The translations under genes were made by a program, and so were the position numbers. Source: NCEH01 sp043195195 (GTDB lineage Bacteria; Pseudomonadota; Alphaproteobacteria; Rhizobiales; Xanthobacteraceae). From it: 64,000 nt of DNA. Under the pieces are notes generated by a model that had not been told where the DNA came from, did no database searches, and saw only the letters and a list, made by a program, of their open reading frames with translations. Positions 17,702 through 26,235 of this stretch are shown here, piece after piece. The DNA lies in NCBI RefSeq assembly GCF_043195195.1, contig NZ_JBAFWT010000004.1, positions 62,001 through 126,000 on the forward strand, in the 5' to 3' direction. Numbering within the stretch: position 1 is the first letter of the stretch; each line of letters opens with the position of its first letter.

Positions 17702-17739
17702 TCCCCCTATTTGTGACGCTAAGACTCAAGGAGAAGACC

Positions 17740-18222
17740 ATGAAGCGCGAAGAACTCACCGAGAAGATCCTCGACATCAAGCGCGAGAAGGGCTGGACCT
17801 GGAAGTATATCACCGATGAAATCGGCGGCATGGCGCCGATGCTGGTGGTGGGCGCGCTGCTCGGCCAGATGAAGCTGGTGAAGCCCCTCGCCAAGGCGGC
17901 GGCGGACCTGTTCGGCCTCTCCGAGGTCGAGGAGCGCATGCTCAACGAAGTGCCCTATCGCGGCATGCCCATGCCGCCCACCGATCCGCTGATCTACCGC
18001 TTCTACGAGATGGTGATGGTCAACGGCCCGGCGTTCAAGGCGCTGATCGAGGAAGAGTTCGGCGACGGCATCATGTCGGCGATCGATTTCGACATCGACA
18101 TGGAGCGTCTCGCCAATGCCAAGGGCGACCGTGTGAAGCTCACCATGAGCGGCAAGTTCCTGCCCTATAAATATTACGGCGCCGAGCAGGGCACGCCGGA
18201 ATACGGCTTCAAGGAAGCCTGA
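17740..18222 (+). CDS. cynS: cyanate hydratase (cyanase)
   Basis: 160 residues. Cyanase converts cyanate plus bicarbonate to carbamate and CO2, and carbamate decays to ammonia and CO2; the enzyme is a cytosolic decamer. The N-terminal half is a small helical DNA-binding-like domain without DNA function. The C-terminal catalytic segment PLIYRFYE carries Arg87 and Glu90, and IMSAIDF carries Ser113; the spacing of the three equals that of the E. coli triad Arg96/Glu99/Ser122. Start at 17740, with AAGGAG (17728-17733) at ideal distance. Last gene of the operon; it converges on the Nit1C operon 100 bases away with no strong terminator seen between them. Confidence 0.96.
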   Translation: MKREELTEKILDIKREKGWTWKYITDEIGGMAPMLVVGALLGQMKLVKPLAKAAADLFGLSEVEERMLNEVPYRGMPMPPTDPLIYRFYEMVMVNGPAFKALIEEEFGDGIMSAIDFDIDMERLANAKGDRVKLTMSGKFLPYKYYGAEQGTPEYGFKEA

Positions 18223-18322
18223 TCCGACACGGGCGGGGACACCCGCGACGGCGGCCGGCGCCGGCTCCCAGGGTGGGCCGCGCCGGCTGTGTCCATTGCT
18301 ACGGTCCTCAGTTGCCTTGCCC

Positions 18323-19243
18323 TCAGCCGGTCTTGCCCTCGGCCAGGGTGGCGGGTGCGCGCCGGGTGAACACGTCGGCAAGGCGCGCGCCGTCCGCCAC
18401 GCGCGACAGCACGCACCAGTGCAGCAGATGATCGCCTTCGCTGCGGCGCGCCTTCACCGTCACGCGCACCGCCTCGCCGATCTCCACATTGGAATGGAAC
18501 ACCATGTCCCGCGCCACCGTGAACAGGCCGGCCGGGGCCTCCATTGCTTCCCATTCCGCGCGGTCCACGAACGCCTGGAAGGACGCGAAATAGAGGAAGT
18601 CGGCGCCGTTGAAATCCTGCGCCGGGCAGGGACGAACGGTGAGCGCAAGGCCGGTCTCGCGCGCATCATTGGCAAAGCCGAAATGCGTAGCATAGCGGCC
18701 GGCGCGCAGGGTTGCGGCCAATGCGGCCGTACGCGCGAGGCCGGGCCTTGCCGCCGGCGGGGGAAAGCCCGCGAGCCCGACGCGGGAGAGGGCGCGATTG
18801 CGGCCCGCCTCTTTGCGCTTCACGAACACGGAGGTCATCTCCACCGCGCCCATGGGCGTGCCGTCGCGCAGCAGTTCATGCCGGCTCGCGAACTGGGTGC
18901 GCGAGATGCGCTCCAGGCGCGAGCGCAGCACGAGGTTGTCATGCTCGCGAAACGCGCCGAGGGCGGCATCGCTTACCGAAACCGCGATGAAGGCGGCATA
19001 GACGGTCGCGCCGTCGGCATCGCGGAAATCCGGCACCTCCCGCCCGGCGCTGCGGGCGAGCAACTGCCAGTGGCGATGGCCCAATTCCTTCAGCAGCCAG
19101 GTTTCCGACAGCCCGCCATAGGCGAGATGCGGCATACCGAGGCGGATCGGCTCGGCCAGCGGATCGGCGGCGCGCAGCGCCGGTAGCGACAGGCCGCCCG
19201 GCAGGAAGCCTGTCGGCAGCGGAAGGCGGAAGGCGATGCTCAT
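18323..19243 (-). CDS. LnmK/Pnap_2097-like biosynthetic protein
   Basis: 306 residues, resembling the LnmK-like (Pnap_2097) family of double hot-dog proteins: MPHLAYGGLSETWLLKELGHRHW is the recognisable N-terminal motif and HFGFANDARETG begins the second half. LnmK itself is a bifunctional acyltransferase/decarboxylase in polyketide assembly; members near nitrilase clusters are uncharacterised. GGAG lies 7 bases before the ATG at 19243. It is the last gene of the leftward Nit1C transcript, 23 bases after the flavoprotein gene. Its presence hints that the cluster makes or modifies an acyl compound, but no acyl-carrier protein or synthase is visible nearby. Family call moderate, function unknown. 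Confidence 0.6.
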   Translation of the reverse strand: MSIAFRLPLPTGFLPGGLSLPALRAADPLAEPIRLGMPHLAYGGLSETWLLKELGHRHWQLLARSAGREVPDFRDADGATVYAAFIAVSVSDAALGAFREHDNLVLRSRLERISRTQFASRHELLRDGTPMGAVEMTSVFVKRKEAGRNRALSRVGLAGFPPPAARPGLARTAALAATLRAGRYATHFGFANDARETGLALTVRPCPAQDFNGADFLYFASFQAFVDRAEWEAMEAPAGLFTVARDMVFHSNVEIGEAVRVTVKARRSEGDHLLHWCVLSRVADGARLADVFTRRAPATLAEGKTG

Positions 19244-19266
19244 GAGGGTTCTCCGCGCCGCATCGA

Positions 19267-20547
19267 TCACATCGCGAGGTCGAGTTTCACCGGCCCGCGC
19301 CGCCGCACGCCGAGATGCTCGCCGATGCGAGCGGCGAGATAGGCCGCATCGCGCCCCACCCCGACGAACCGCCCCGAGCCCCAGGAATGCAGCCACGGCA
19401 GGCCGAGCACATAGAGCCCGTCCATGGCGGTGACGCCGCGCGTGTGGGTGGGATAGCCGGCGCCATCGAAGATCGGCAGGTCCACCCACGACCAGTCGGA
19501 ATGAAAGCCGGTGGCCCAGATGACGGACGTGATGCCGGCGGCCACGGGATCGAGGTCGCGCACCGCTTCGCCCGGCTGCCAGAGCGGGCTGTAATGGGGG
19601 CCGGCCGGGGCCTCGATGCCGGCGTCGGCGATGTGCTTGTCGATCAGCCCGCAGATGCCGTTATAGACCGCGTCGGCGGAATCGAGATTCTGCTTGAGAT
19701 CGTCGCGCAAGTGCAGGCGCCCGCCGCTGATCGCCTCCAGCCGGCCGTAGAGCTTCATCCCTTCCAGGGCGAAGCGGCGCAGGTCGATGTCGCGCCCGCC
19801 GTCGCGTCCGGTGAGATAATGGTTCGCCTTCTTGCGGACTTTCTCCTTCAGTGGATGCTTCTCCACCGGCAGGTCGTATTGGCCGAGGTCCGCCAGCCAA
19901 TCCACGCTGTCGCGGCCGCGATAGACGCGCGGGCAACGCGGCGCGCTGCCGACGATGAGATGCACCTTGCGTCCCGCAAGATGCAGGTCTTCCGCGATCT
20001 GGCAGCCGGATTGGCCCGAGCCCACCACCAGCACCTCGCCTTCGGGCAATTGGCCGGGATGGCGATATTTGGAGGAATGCACCTGCACGATGCTTTCCGG
20101 CAGCCGCTCGCCCATGCGCGGCACGTTCGGCACATGATAGCCACCCACCGCCAGCACCACCGCGCCTGCGGTCACGGCGCCCTCGGCGGTTTCCACCAGG
20201 AAGCGGCCGTTCTCTTGCCGCGACAGGCGGTTGACGCCGACGCCCTCGCGCACCGGGGCGGCGATGCGCTTGGCATACTCCTCCACATAGGCGACGATCT
20301 CGTCGCGCTTCATGAAGCCGTCGGGGTCGCGGCCGGGATAGTCGTAGCCGGGCAGTTTGCATTGCCAGTTGGGCGTGACCAGGCAAAAACTATCCCACCT
20401 TTGGTCGCGCCAGGCGTGGGCGACGCGGTTCTTCTCATAGATCACATGGTCGATGCCGCTTTCGCTCAGATAAGAGCTGGCGGAGAGGCCGGCCTGTCCG
20501 CCGCCGATGATGACGACGCTGTGGTGGGGCAGGGGGGTCGTGGTCAT
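19267..20547 (-). CDS. nitH: NitH: flavin-dependent monooxygenase-like oxidoreductase (MSMEG_0569 family)
   Basis: 426 residues of the two-dinucleotide-binding-domain flavoprotein class. FAD site GGGQAGLSASSYL at the N-terminus, NADPH site VVGSGQSGCQIAEDL near residue 175, and a late ATGFHSDWSWVDLP block, as in YUCCA/BVMO-like monooxygenases. The ordered neighbours identify it as the flavoprotein of the Nit1C cluster (NitH). Its substrate is unknown. GGAG precedes the ATG at 20547. It lies 11 bases downstream of the NitG gene. Confidence 0.85.
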   Translation of the reverse strand: MTTTPLPHHSVVIIGGGQAGLSASSYLSESGIDHVIYEKNRVAHAWRDQRWDSFCLVTPNWQCKLPGYDYPGRDPDGFMKRDEIVAYVEEYAKRIAAPVREGVGVNRLSRQENGRFLVETAEGAVTAGAVVLAVGGYHVPNVPRMGERLPESIVQVHSSKYRHPGQLPEGEVLVVGSGQSGCQIAEDLHLAGRKVHLIVGSAPRCPRVYRGRDSVDWLADLGQYDLPVEKHPLKEKVRKKANHYLTGRDGGRDIDLRRFALEGMKLYGRLEAISGGRLHLRDDLKQNLDSADAVYNGICGLIDKHIADAGIEAPAGPHYSPLWQPGEAVRDLDPVAAGITSVIWATGFHSDWSWVDLPIFDGAGYPTHTRGVTAMDGLYVLGLPWLHSWGSGRFVGVGRDAAYLAARIGEHLGVRRRGPVKLDLAM

Positions 20548-20558
20548 GGGGGCTCCGA

Positions 20559-20846
20559 TCAGTCTTCGAAGGCGTCGATGCTGACGCGGGCGTCGGGAAG
20601 GGTTGAAAAGGCGCGGCCGGTGGCCTCGATGCGCGCGAGCTGGCCCAGCGCGAGGGAGCAGGGCATCCCGTATTTCGCCCGCACCCGCTCGCTGGCGGTG
20701 GTGAGGGCGTCGCGGCTCTTCGCGAGGAAATCGGCGAGGGCATAGCTTTCGCCGGGGGCGAAATGGTCCTTGATGACGAGGGAAGGCGAATAGCAGGCCT
20801 CCTTCGTCCCGTCGGGCCAGCGGATGTGGAAGCGCATTTCAGGCAT
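20559..20846 (-). CDS. nitG: NitG: MSMEG_0570 family nitrogen-starvation protein
   Basis: A 95-residue protein starting MPEMRFHIRWPDG, the hallmark of the MSMEG_0570 family, found almost only in Nit1C-type clusters and named from a mycobacterial nitrogen-starvation gene set. Middle segment IKDHFAPGESYALADF is also typical. No catalytic motif is visible; function unknown. The start at 20846 overlaps the glycosyltransferase stop by 8 bases, which implies translational coupling; an alternative ATG three codons later (20837) just avoids overlap. Confidence 0.85.
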   Translation of the reverse strand: MPEMRFHIRWPDGTKEACYSPSLVIKDHFAPGESYALADFLAKSRDALTTASERVRAKYGMPCSLALGQLARIEATGRAFSTLPDARVSIDAFED

Positions 20847-22032
20847 GGATCGGCTCCAGATCGGTGGGCGCCAGAAGCTGGGCATAGGCGGCAAGGTGGG
20901 CCTGCGCCGTTGCGGCCCAGTCGTGGCGGGCGGCGATCCGCGTGCCATTGGCGATCAGGCGGGCGCGGGTGGTGGCATCGAGCGTTCGCAGGAGCGCGTC
21001 GGCGATGGAGATGATGTCCAGCGGGTCGCACCATGTGACGTCGTCGGCGCCGAGATATTCGGTGAAGGGCGCGATGCGCGAGGTGGCCACCGGCACGCCG
21101 CTCGCCATGGCCTCGAGCACCACGAGGCCGAAGCCTTCCTTCAGCGAGGGGAAGGCGAGCGTATCGGCGATGCGATAGAGCGCCGGCATGTCCGCCTGCG
21201 CCAGCGGCCCCGTGCGGATGACGGCGCCCTGCGGCAGCGCGCGCCGTTCCAGAGCAAGCGCGAAGGCGTGCTGCTCGCTGTGATGGTCCAGCAGCGAGGC
21301 ACCGCCCGCGATCACCAATTGCGCCGTGGGAATCTCAGCATGGACGCGCGCGAAGGCTTCCAGCAGCCGCACGCTGTTCTTGCGCGCCTCCACCCCGCCG
21401 ACCGCGAGGAAGACAGGCCCGGCGCCGAGGGCGAAGCAGGCGCGCAGGGCGTCCTCCCGCCCATCGGGCACGGGGGAGAAGCGGGCGGTATCGACGCCAT
21501 TGCCGACGATATCGGCACGCCGGCCGAGCTTTTGGAAAAGCTCCTGCTGCCAGGTGCGGCTCACCACCAGGAGGCGGTCGGCGTGCACCATGGCGCGGGT
21601 TTGAAGGTCCATCAGCGCGCGATCGGCGAAGGTGTCCACATGGTGCACCGTGCGGGCGAAGGCGCGGATGAGGCCTTGTTCCTTCAGGGTCGCCAGCGCA
21701 TTGCCGGAAATGCCGTCCTGGGCGTGGAAGATGTCGAAGGCGCGGTGGGCGGCGTTCTCGAAATGGCGGACATAATCCGCGACGCGGATCTTCACCATTT
21801 CCGTCATATCCGTGCCCACCGGAGAGGCGGGGATGCTCAGCGTGCGGCACAGGGTTTCGCGGAAGAAGCCGGTTCCCTTCGCGTCGGGCGCGTGCACCGT
21901 CACCTCGTGGCCGAGGCGGGCCAAAGCATCCCCCAGTTCCAGCGCATGCACCACGCCGCCGCGCGGATTGGTGGAATGGGCGAGCAGCGCGATGCGCAGC
22001 GTCCGGGCGGGGGAGGGAAAGGCGGCGTTCAT
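20839..22032 (-). CDS. GT4 glycosyltransferase, MSMEG_0565 family
   Basis: 397 residues, GT-B fold. N-terminal STNPRGGVVHALELGDALARLGHEV is the glycine-rich acceptor loop; the C-terminal half has VGGVEARKNSVRLLEAF and the donor-binding ExxE motif EGFGLVVLEAMASG. It should transfer a sugar from a nucleotide-sugar donor, but the acceptor is unknown. The family occurs in many, not all, Nit1C clusters. Its ATG overlaps the stop of nitF (ATGA), so it is in the same operon. Why a nitrile-converting cluster carries a glycosyltransferase is an open question. Confidence 0.85.
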   Translation of the reverse strand: MNAAFPSPARTLRIALLAHSTNPRGGVVHALELGDALARLGHEVTVHAPDAKGTGFFRETLCRTLSIPASPVGTDMTEMVKIRVADYVRHFENAAHRAFDIFHAQDGISGNALATLKEQGLIRAFARTVHHVDTFADRALMDLQTRAMVHADRLLVVSRTWQQELFQKLGRRADIVGNGVDTARFSPVPDGREDALRACFALGAGPVFLAVGGVEARKNSVRLLEAFARVHAEIPTAQLVIAGGASLLDHHSEQHAFALALERRALPQGAVIRTGPLAQADMPALYRIADTLAFPSLKEGFGLVVLEAMASGVPVATSRIAPFTEYLGADDVTWCDPLDIISIADALLRTLDATTRARLIANGTRIAARHDWAATAQAHLAAYAQLLAPTDLEPIHA

Positions 22033-23006
22033 GACGCGATCTCCAGCGGCCCGCAGCCGATGAGCGGACGGGCGGCGAAATCCCAGATCACCTCGCGTGC
22101 GCCGCCCTGGTTCAGCGCCACGGTGCGCCCCGCGACGGCGGTGCCGATGGCGGCGGCGGCGATGCCGCGCGCGGTGAAGCGGGCGATCACCGCATCCACG
22201 TCGGCGGGGGCGACGGACAGCAGATAGCCGAAGCTTGGAAAGCTCAGCAGCCAGCGCGTGAGGTCGACGCCCGCGGGGCAGGGGATGGCGGCAAGGTCGA
22301 TCTCAAGGCCGATGCCGGAACATTCCGCCAGCATGGCGGCGGTGCCGATCATGCCGGCTTGGCTGATGTCCTTCGCGGCGCGCGACAGCCCGGCTTCGGC
22401 GATCTGCGGCAGCAGTTCGATATCGCCGCGCAGGCGCGCGGGCGGCGCGGCGGTGGCCGCTTCCCAATTGGCGAAGGGCTCGCGATAGCGTCCGCGCAGG
22501 TCCACGGCGGCAATCAGCGTTTCGCCCGGCTTGGCGTCGAAGGAGGTGAGCAGCTTTTTCGCCCGCCCGAGGATGGCGACGGAAAGCTGGCCATGTTCGC
22601 TCTTCAGGTTGGAATGGCCACCCACCAGCGGCACGCCGAAGGCCTGCGCGGCCGCGCGCAGGCCCTCCAGCACCGGCGCCGCGCCGTCCTCTCCATCGGC
22701 CCACACCGCATCCACGATGGCGAGGGGGCGCCCGCCCATGGCGGCGACGTCGGAGATGTTCACCATCGCCCCGCACCAGCCGGCGAACCAGGGATCGCCG
22801 GCCACGAACGCGTTCATGAAGCCTTCGATGGCGAGCAGCAGGAACTCGTCGCCATCCGGAATCGCCGCGCAATCGTCGCCCACCGGCACGGCGGAGGCGG
22901 AAAGCCCGAGCCGCGCCGCCACCGCGCTTATGTCGCGCTTGGCCGCAAGCCCGGCGCCCGCGCGCAGGCGTGCGGCGAGTTCGGCGAAGGCGCGGGTCTC
23001 GATCAT
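22029..23006 (-). CDS. nitF: NitF: AIR synthase-like protein (Sll0787 family)
   Basis: 325 residues of the PurM/ThiL/HypE superfamily (ATP-binding AIR-synthase fold). GDDCAAIPDGDEFLLLAIEG is the N-terminal ATP/metal-binding motif, and MVNISDVAAMGGRPLAIVDAVWA and GGHSNLK follow in the usual order. It is related to purine and selenophosphate-synthase-like enzymes that activate amides or carbamoyl groups with ATP, but its own reaction is unknown. The ATG at 23006 overlaps the preceding nitE stop in an ATGA junction. It is clearly distinct from the true purM at 59992. Confidence 0.87.
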   Translation of the reverse strand: MIETRAFAELAARLRAGAGLAAKRDISAVAARLGLSASAVPVGDDCAAIPDGDEFLLLAIEGFMNAFVAGDPWFAGWCGAMVNISDVAAMGGRPLAIVDAVWADGEDGAAPVLEGLRAAAQAFGVPLVGGHSNLKSEHGQLSVAILGRAKKLLTSFDAKPGETLIAAVDLRGRYREPFANWEAATAAPPARLRGDIELLPQIAEAGLSRAAKDISQAGMIGTAAMLAECSGIGLEIDLAAIPCPAGVDLTRWLLSFPSFGYLLSVAPADVDAVIARFTARGIAAAAIGTAVAGRTVALNQGGAREVIWDFAARPLIGCGPLEIAS

Positions 23007-23545
23007 GACGCGGCCCGCCGGGGCAAGGCGACGAAGCCCGTCGCGCCGCTGGAGATTGGGGGATAATAGGCAAGGTCCGCCTCCATGCGATGATGGGGCC
23101 GGCCGTGCAGGTCGAATTCCGCCACGCTGCGCCAGCGCATGCGGCGGAACAGCAGCAGGTTCTGCGCCTGCACATTGGCCAGGAACTGCCGGCACCCCTG
23201 TGCATGGGCGGTGGACACAGCGAGGCGGATGAGCGACGCGCCGAGCGCGCCGACCTTGCGATAATCTTCCGCCACCGCGAGCCGCGAGCCCCACCACACG
23301 CCGGGCGTCTCTTCGTGGATGCGCACCGTGCCCACCACGTCATGCGCCGCGACGCCGAGGAACGAGACAGCGACGATGGGGGTCGCCACATCGTCGATGG
23401 TGTCGCGATCATCGGTGCCGAACAGGCCCTGCTCGGTGCAGAACACGGTGCGGCGCAGATGGGCGGCGCCCGCGCGCTCCCACGCCTCGGTCGCGTGCTT
23501 CACCTGGAATTCGGATGCGAGGAACGGCTTGAAGGGCTCGAACAT
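23003..23545 (-). CDS. nitE: NitE: GNAT acetyltransferase (MSMEG_0567/Sll0786 family)
   Basis: 180 residues. GNAT elements: VGTVRIHEETPGVWWGSRLAVAEDYR followed by GALGASLIRLAVSTAHAQGC and LLFRRMRWRSV. The N-terminal FCTEQGLFGTDDRDTID block is particular to the Nit1C-associated family. The ATG at 23545 forms a TGATG junction with the radical-SAM stop; a GTG one codon upstream could also be used. Substrate unknown. Confidence 0.87.
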   Translation of the reverse strand: MFEPFKPFLASEFQVKHATEAWERAGAAHLRRTVFCTEQGLFGTDDRDTIDDVATPIVAVSFLGVAAHDVVGTVRIHEETPGVWWGSRLAVAEDYRKVGALGASLIRLAVSTAHAQGCRQFLANVQAQNLLLFRRMRWRSVAEFDLHGRPHHRMEADLAYYPPISSGATGFVALPRRAAS

Positions 23546-24684
23546 CACGCACAGCCTCCCCGCTCATAGGTGGAGAGCGCCGAGCAGGCGCCGCACTTGC
23601 CGCAGCCGGCCTTGATGTCCACGGACTTCAGCCCGCCCTCCACCAGCATGCGGGCGAGCGGCTTGAGAATGGCGTGCATGAAGGCCGGGGAAGGCGTGGA
23701 GTGGCTTTCCAGCGGCGTGCCGGAGATGGGCACGAACGGCACCACGAAGGGATAGACCCCCAGCGCGACCAGTCGCGCGCACATGGCGAGGATGTCTTCG
23801 ACGCTGTCGCCGAGCCCGGCGAGGATATAGGTGGAGACCTGCCCGCGCCCGAACACGGGCACGGCCGCCTCAAACGCCGAGAAATAGCGCTCCAGCGAGA
23901 CCTGCGCCTTGCCGGGCATGATGCGTTCGCGCACGCCTTGCGTGACCGCTTCCAGATGCATGCCGAGCGCATCGACGCCGGCGTCGCGCATGCGGGCGAA
24001 CCAGGCATCGTCGTCCGGCGGCTCGCACTGGGCCTGGATCGGCAGGTTCACGGCCGCCTTCACCGCCGCCGCGCTCTCGGTGAGGATCTCAGCGCCGCGA
24101 TCCTTGCCCGGCGGGGTGCCGGTGGTCATTACCATGTGCTTCACGCCGTCCAGCGCGACGGCGGCCTTCGCCACCTCGGCGAGCTGCGCCGGGGTCTTTC
24201 GCTCGATGGTCCGCCCCGCCGCCAGCGACTGGCCGATGGCGCAGAATTGGCAGGTCTTGGTGCGGCTTTGAAAGCGGATGCAGCTTTGCAGCACCGTGGT
24301 GGCGAGCACGTCGCGTCCATGCAGCACGGCGATCTTGGAATAGGGGATGCCGTCGGCGGTGCTCAGATCGTAGAAGCGCGGGCGCATGGGAAAGCTCACC
24401 TGCGCGATCGGCACGCCGTCGCGGGTGATGCGGCTGTTGCCGAAGGCGTCCGGCTTCTCCACCAGATAGGGGCTTTCGAAGGCGGGCGCGGTGTGCACCG
24501 GCACCATCACGGTCATGCCGTCGAGGGTGAGCGCCTTGTGGTCCGAAGGCCCGGCCCCGCCGCGCCGGCTTTCCGCGCCGGCCTTGGGATCAACGAGCCT
24601 TGCCCCCAAGGACTGCAATTCGTTGATGAACTGCGCCGTCGGCAGGGGCGCCATGGCGGCGGAATTGGGCATCGTCTGTTTCAT
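23545..24684 (-). CDS. nitD: NitD: radical SAM protein (MSMEG_0568 family)
   Basis: 379 residues. The cluster-binding cysteines read C135-x9-C145-x2-C148, not the usual Cx3Cx2C. A biotin-synthase-like barrel follows (MVMTTGTPPGKDRG, QAQCEPP, AVTQGVRERIMPGKAQVS). Near the C-terminus GCGKCGACSA offers further cysteines for a possible auxiliary cluster. The reaction is unknown; the family is a fixed member of Nit1C clusters. The start codon lies inside the nitrilase gene: ATG 24684 gives a 95-base overlap, and the in-frame ATG 24654 gives 65 bases; conserved sequence begins after the second. Coupled to nitE at its 3' end. Confidence 0.88.
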   Translation of the reverse strand: MKQTMPNSAAMAPLPTAQFINELQSLGARLVDPKAGAESRRGGAGPSDHKALTLDGMTVMVPVHTAPAFESPYLVEKPDAFGNSRITRDGVPIAQVSFPMRPRFYDLSTADGIPYSKIAVLHGRDVLATTVLQSCIRFQSRTKTCQFCAIGQSLAAGRTIERKTPAQLAEVAKAAVALDGVKHMVMTTGTPPGKDRGAEILTESAAAVKAAVNLPIQAQCEPPDDDAWFARMRDAGVDALGMHLEAVTQGVRERIMPGKAQVSLERYFSAFEAAVPVFGRGQVSTYILAGLGDSVEDILAMCARLVALGVYPFVVPFVPISGTPLESHSTPSPAFMHAILKPLARMLVEGGLKSVDIKAGCGKCGACSALSTYERGGCA

Positions 24685-25666
24685 CGCTGGCGCTCCCGAA
24701 GGCGGGGAAGGGCGGAAAATCGGCGGCCGCGTGCGAAACCGTGTGCATGGGCACGGCGGGCCGGTTGTCGAGAGTGAGGCTGAGCAGTTCGGGGCGGGCG
24801 TAATGGCCGACCGAATCCATCATCCGCTTGCGCTTGGTGATCAGCGCGAGGTCGATATCGGCGATCAGAATGCCCTCGCCGGATGTGAGCGGGGGCACCA
24901 CATGGGCGCCCTCGGGCGAGATGATCGCGGTCATGCAGCCGCCGGTGAGGCCCTTGCGGAGCCTCTCGTCGGGGGAGATGCGGGCGATCTGCTCGTCCGT
25001 CAGCCAGCCGGTGGCGTTGACTACGAAGCAGCCGCTCTCCAAAGCGTGGTGGCGGATGGTGACTTCGATCTGGTCGGCAAAGATCGGCCCCACGAGCGAG
25101 CCGGGGAATTGCGCGACATGGATCTCCTCGTGCTGCGCCATCAAGGCGTAGCGGGCGAGGGGGTTGTAATGCTCCCAACAGGCCAGCGCCCCGACCCGGC
25201 CGACGGCGGTGTCGACCACCTTGAGGCCGGCACCGTCGCCCTGGCCCCAGATCATGCGTTCGTGGAAGGTCGGGGTGAGCTTGCGCCGCTTCAGCAGCAG
25301 CGTGCCGTCGGCGTCGAAGATGAGCTGGGCGTTGTAGAGCGAACCGTGGTCGCGCTCGTTCACGCCCAGCACCACGACGATGGCATGGCGCCGCGCGGCG
25401 GCGGAGACCGCATCGGTCACCGGACCGGGGACGATGACCGCATTGTCGTAGAGGCGAAGATGCTCGGCGCCCGTGAGCACCGGCGGGTGCACGAAGGAGA
25501 AATAGGGGTACCAGGGCAGGAAGGTCTCGGGGAAGACCACCAGCCCGGCGCCCTTTTCCGCCGCCTCCGCGATGGCGGCGAGGACGCGCGTGAGCGTCCC
25601 TTCCAGGGTGTCGAGATCGGGTGCGATCTGCACCGCGGCCACGCGGATCTTGGTCTCTTTGGGCAT
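24590..25666 (-). CDS. nitC: NitC: Nit6803-family nitrilase, probable cyanide-converting enzyme
   Basis: 358 residues, carbon-nitrogen hydrolase fold. The catalytic triad is visible: Glu47 in VFPETFLPWYPYF, Lys129 in RRKLTPTFHE, Cys163 in LACWEHYNP. Nit6803-type nitrilases hydrolyse nitriles; the Nit1C enzyme NitC of cyanide-utilising bacteria is linked to HCN to formate plus ammonia. That role here is inferred from family and cluster. The C-terminal ~70 residues overlap the radical-SAM gene and look poorly conserved after MHTVSHAAADF, so a longer than usual tail is likely. Cytosolic; nitrilases form spiral oligomers. Confidence 0.92.
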   Translation of the reverse strand: MPKETKIRVAAVQIAPDLDTLEGTLTRVLAAIAEAAEKGAGLVVFPETFLPWYPYFSFVHPPVLTGAEHLRLYDNAVIVPGPVTDAVSAAARRHAIVVVLGVNERDHGSLYNAQLIFDADGTLLLKRRKLTPTFHERMIWGQGDGAGLKVVDTAVGRVGALACWEHYNPLARYALMAQHEEIHVAQFPGSLVGPIFADQIEVTIRHHALESGCFVVNATGWLTDEQIARISPDERLRKGLTGGCMTAIISPEGAHVVPPLTSGEGILIADIDLALITKRKRMMDSVGHYARPELLSLTLDNRPAVPMHTVSHAAADFPPFPAFGSASDETDDAQFRRHGAPADGAVHQRIAVLGGKAR

Positions 25667-25699
25667 CTTCGCCTCCTCACATGCGGCTTTGAACCGGGT

Positions 25700-26182
25700 T
25701 CAGAGGGTCCAGGTGTCGAGGATGAAGGCGTTGTCCCGGCGGTGGAGCAGCACCAGGTCCAGCACGTCCAGCGGGCTGATGGGGGTGATGCCGGGGATCA
25801 GCGAGGGCTCGCCGTGGCCGTACAAGGCCTGGAGCGCGAACCGGCAGGCATAGACCTTGCCGCCCTCTTCCATGAATTTGGTGAGCTGGTTGTTGAAGTT
25901 CATATGGCCGGGAAAGGCCTCGTCGCCGAGCTTGGGGAAGCCGCGCTGCACGCCCAGCGTCACGCCGGGGCCGTAGAGCAGGATCGAAGTCTCGAAGCCC
26001 TTGCGCTTGAGGCGGGTGGCCTGGAGCAGATTGACGAAGCCGATGGAGCCTTCGAACGCCACGGTGTGGAAGGTGACGAGCGCCTTCTCGCCGGGCAGCG
26101 CTTTGACGTCCTCGAACTTCTTGTCCTCGTAATCGACGAAAAAATCACCCTTCTGGTGGGCGGGCGCGGTCACGGCTGGCAT
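25700..26182 (-). CDS. nitB: NitB: MSMEG_0572/Sll0783 family nitrogen-starvation protein
   Basis: 160 residues, first gene of the Nit1C operon. The family marker is FHTVAFEGSIGFVNLLQATRLKRKGF followed by LYGPGVTLGVQRGFP. The fold looks DsrE/DsrF-like (small alpha/beta protein, SLLYGPGV strand), but no active cysteine typical of sulfur relay is evident, apart from one in VYACRFALQAL. Function unknown; Sll0783 in Synechocystis is a strongly nitrogen-starvation-induced gene. A consensus sigma54 promoter lies 54-70 bases upstream, consistent with nitrogen control. Confidence 0.88.
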   Translation of the reverse strand: MPAVTAPAHQKGDFFVDYEDKKFEDVKALPGEKALVTFHTVAFEGSIGFVNLLQATRLKRKGFETSILLYGPGVTLGVQRGFPKLGDEAFPGHMNFNNQLTKFMEEGGKVYACRFALQALYGHGEPSLIPGITPISPLDVLDLVLLHRRDNAFILDTWTL

Positions 26183-26235
26183 GCGCGAAACTCCTCGTTG
26201 GGGTGCCCCGTGTGTGCGGGGCTGACGAGGAGATT

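Noticed and set aside
18223..18322. terminator between the convergent cyn and nit operons
   Set aside because: Several small GC hairpins exist but none has a T-run on either strand, so no confident call.
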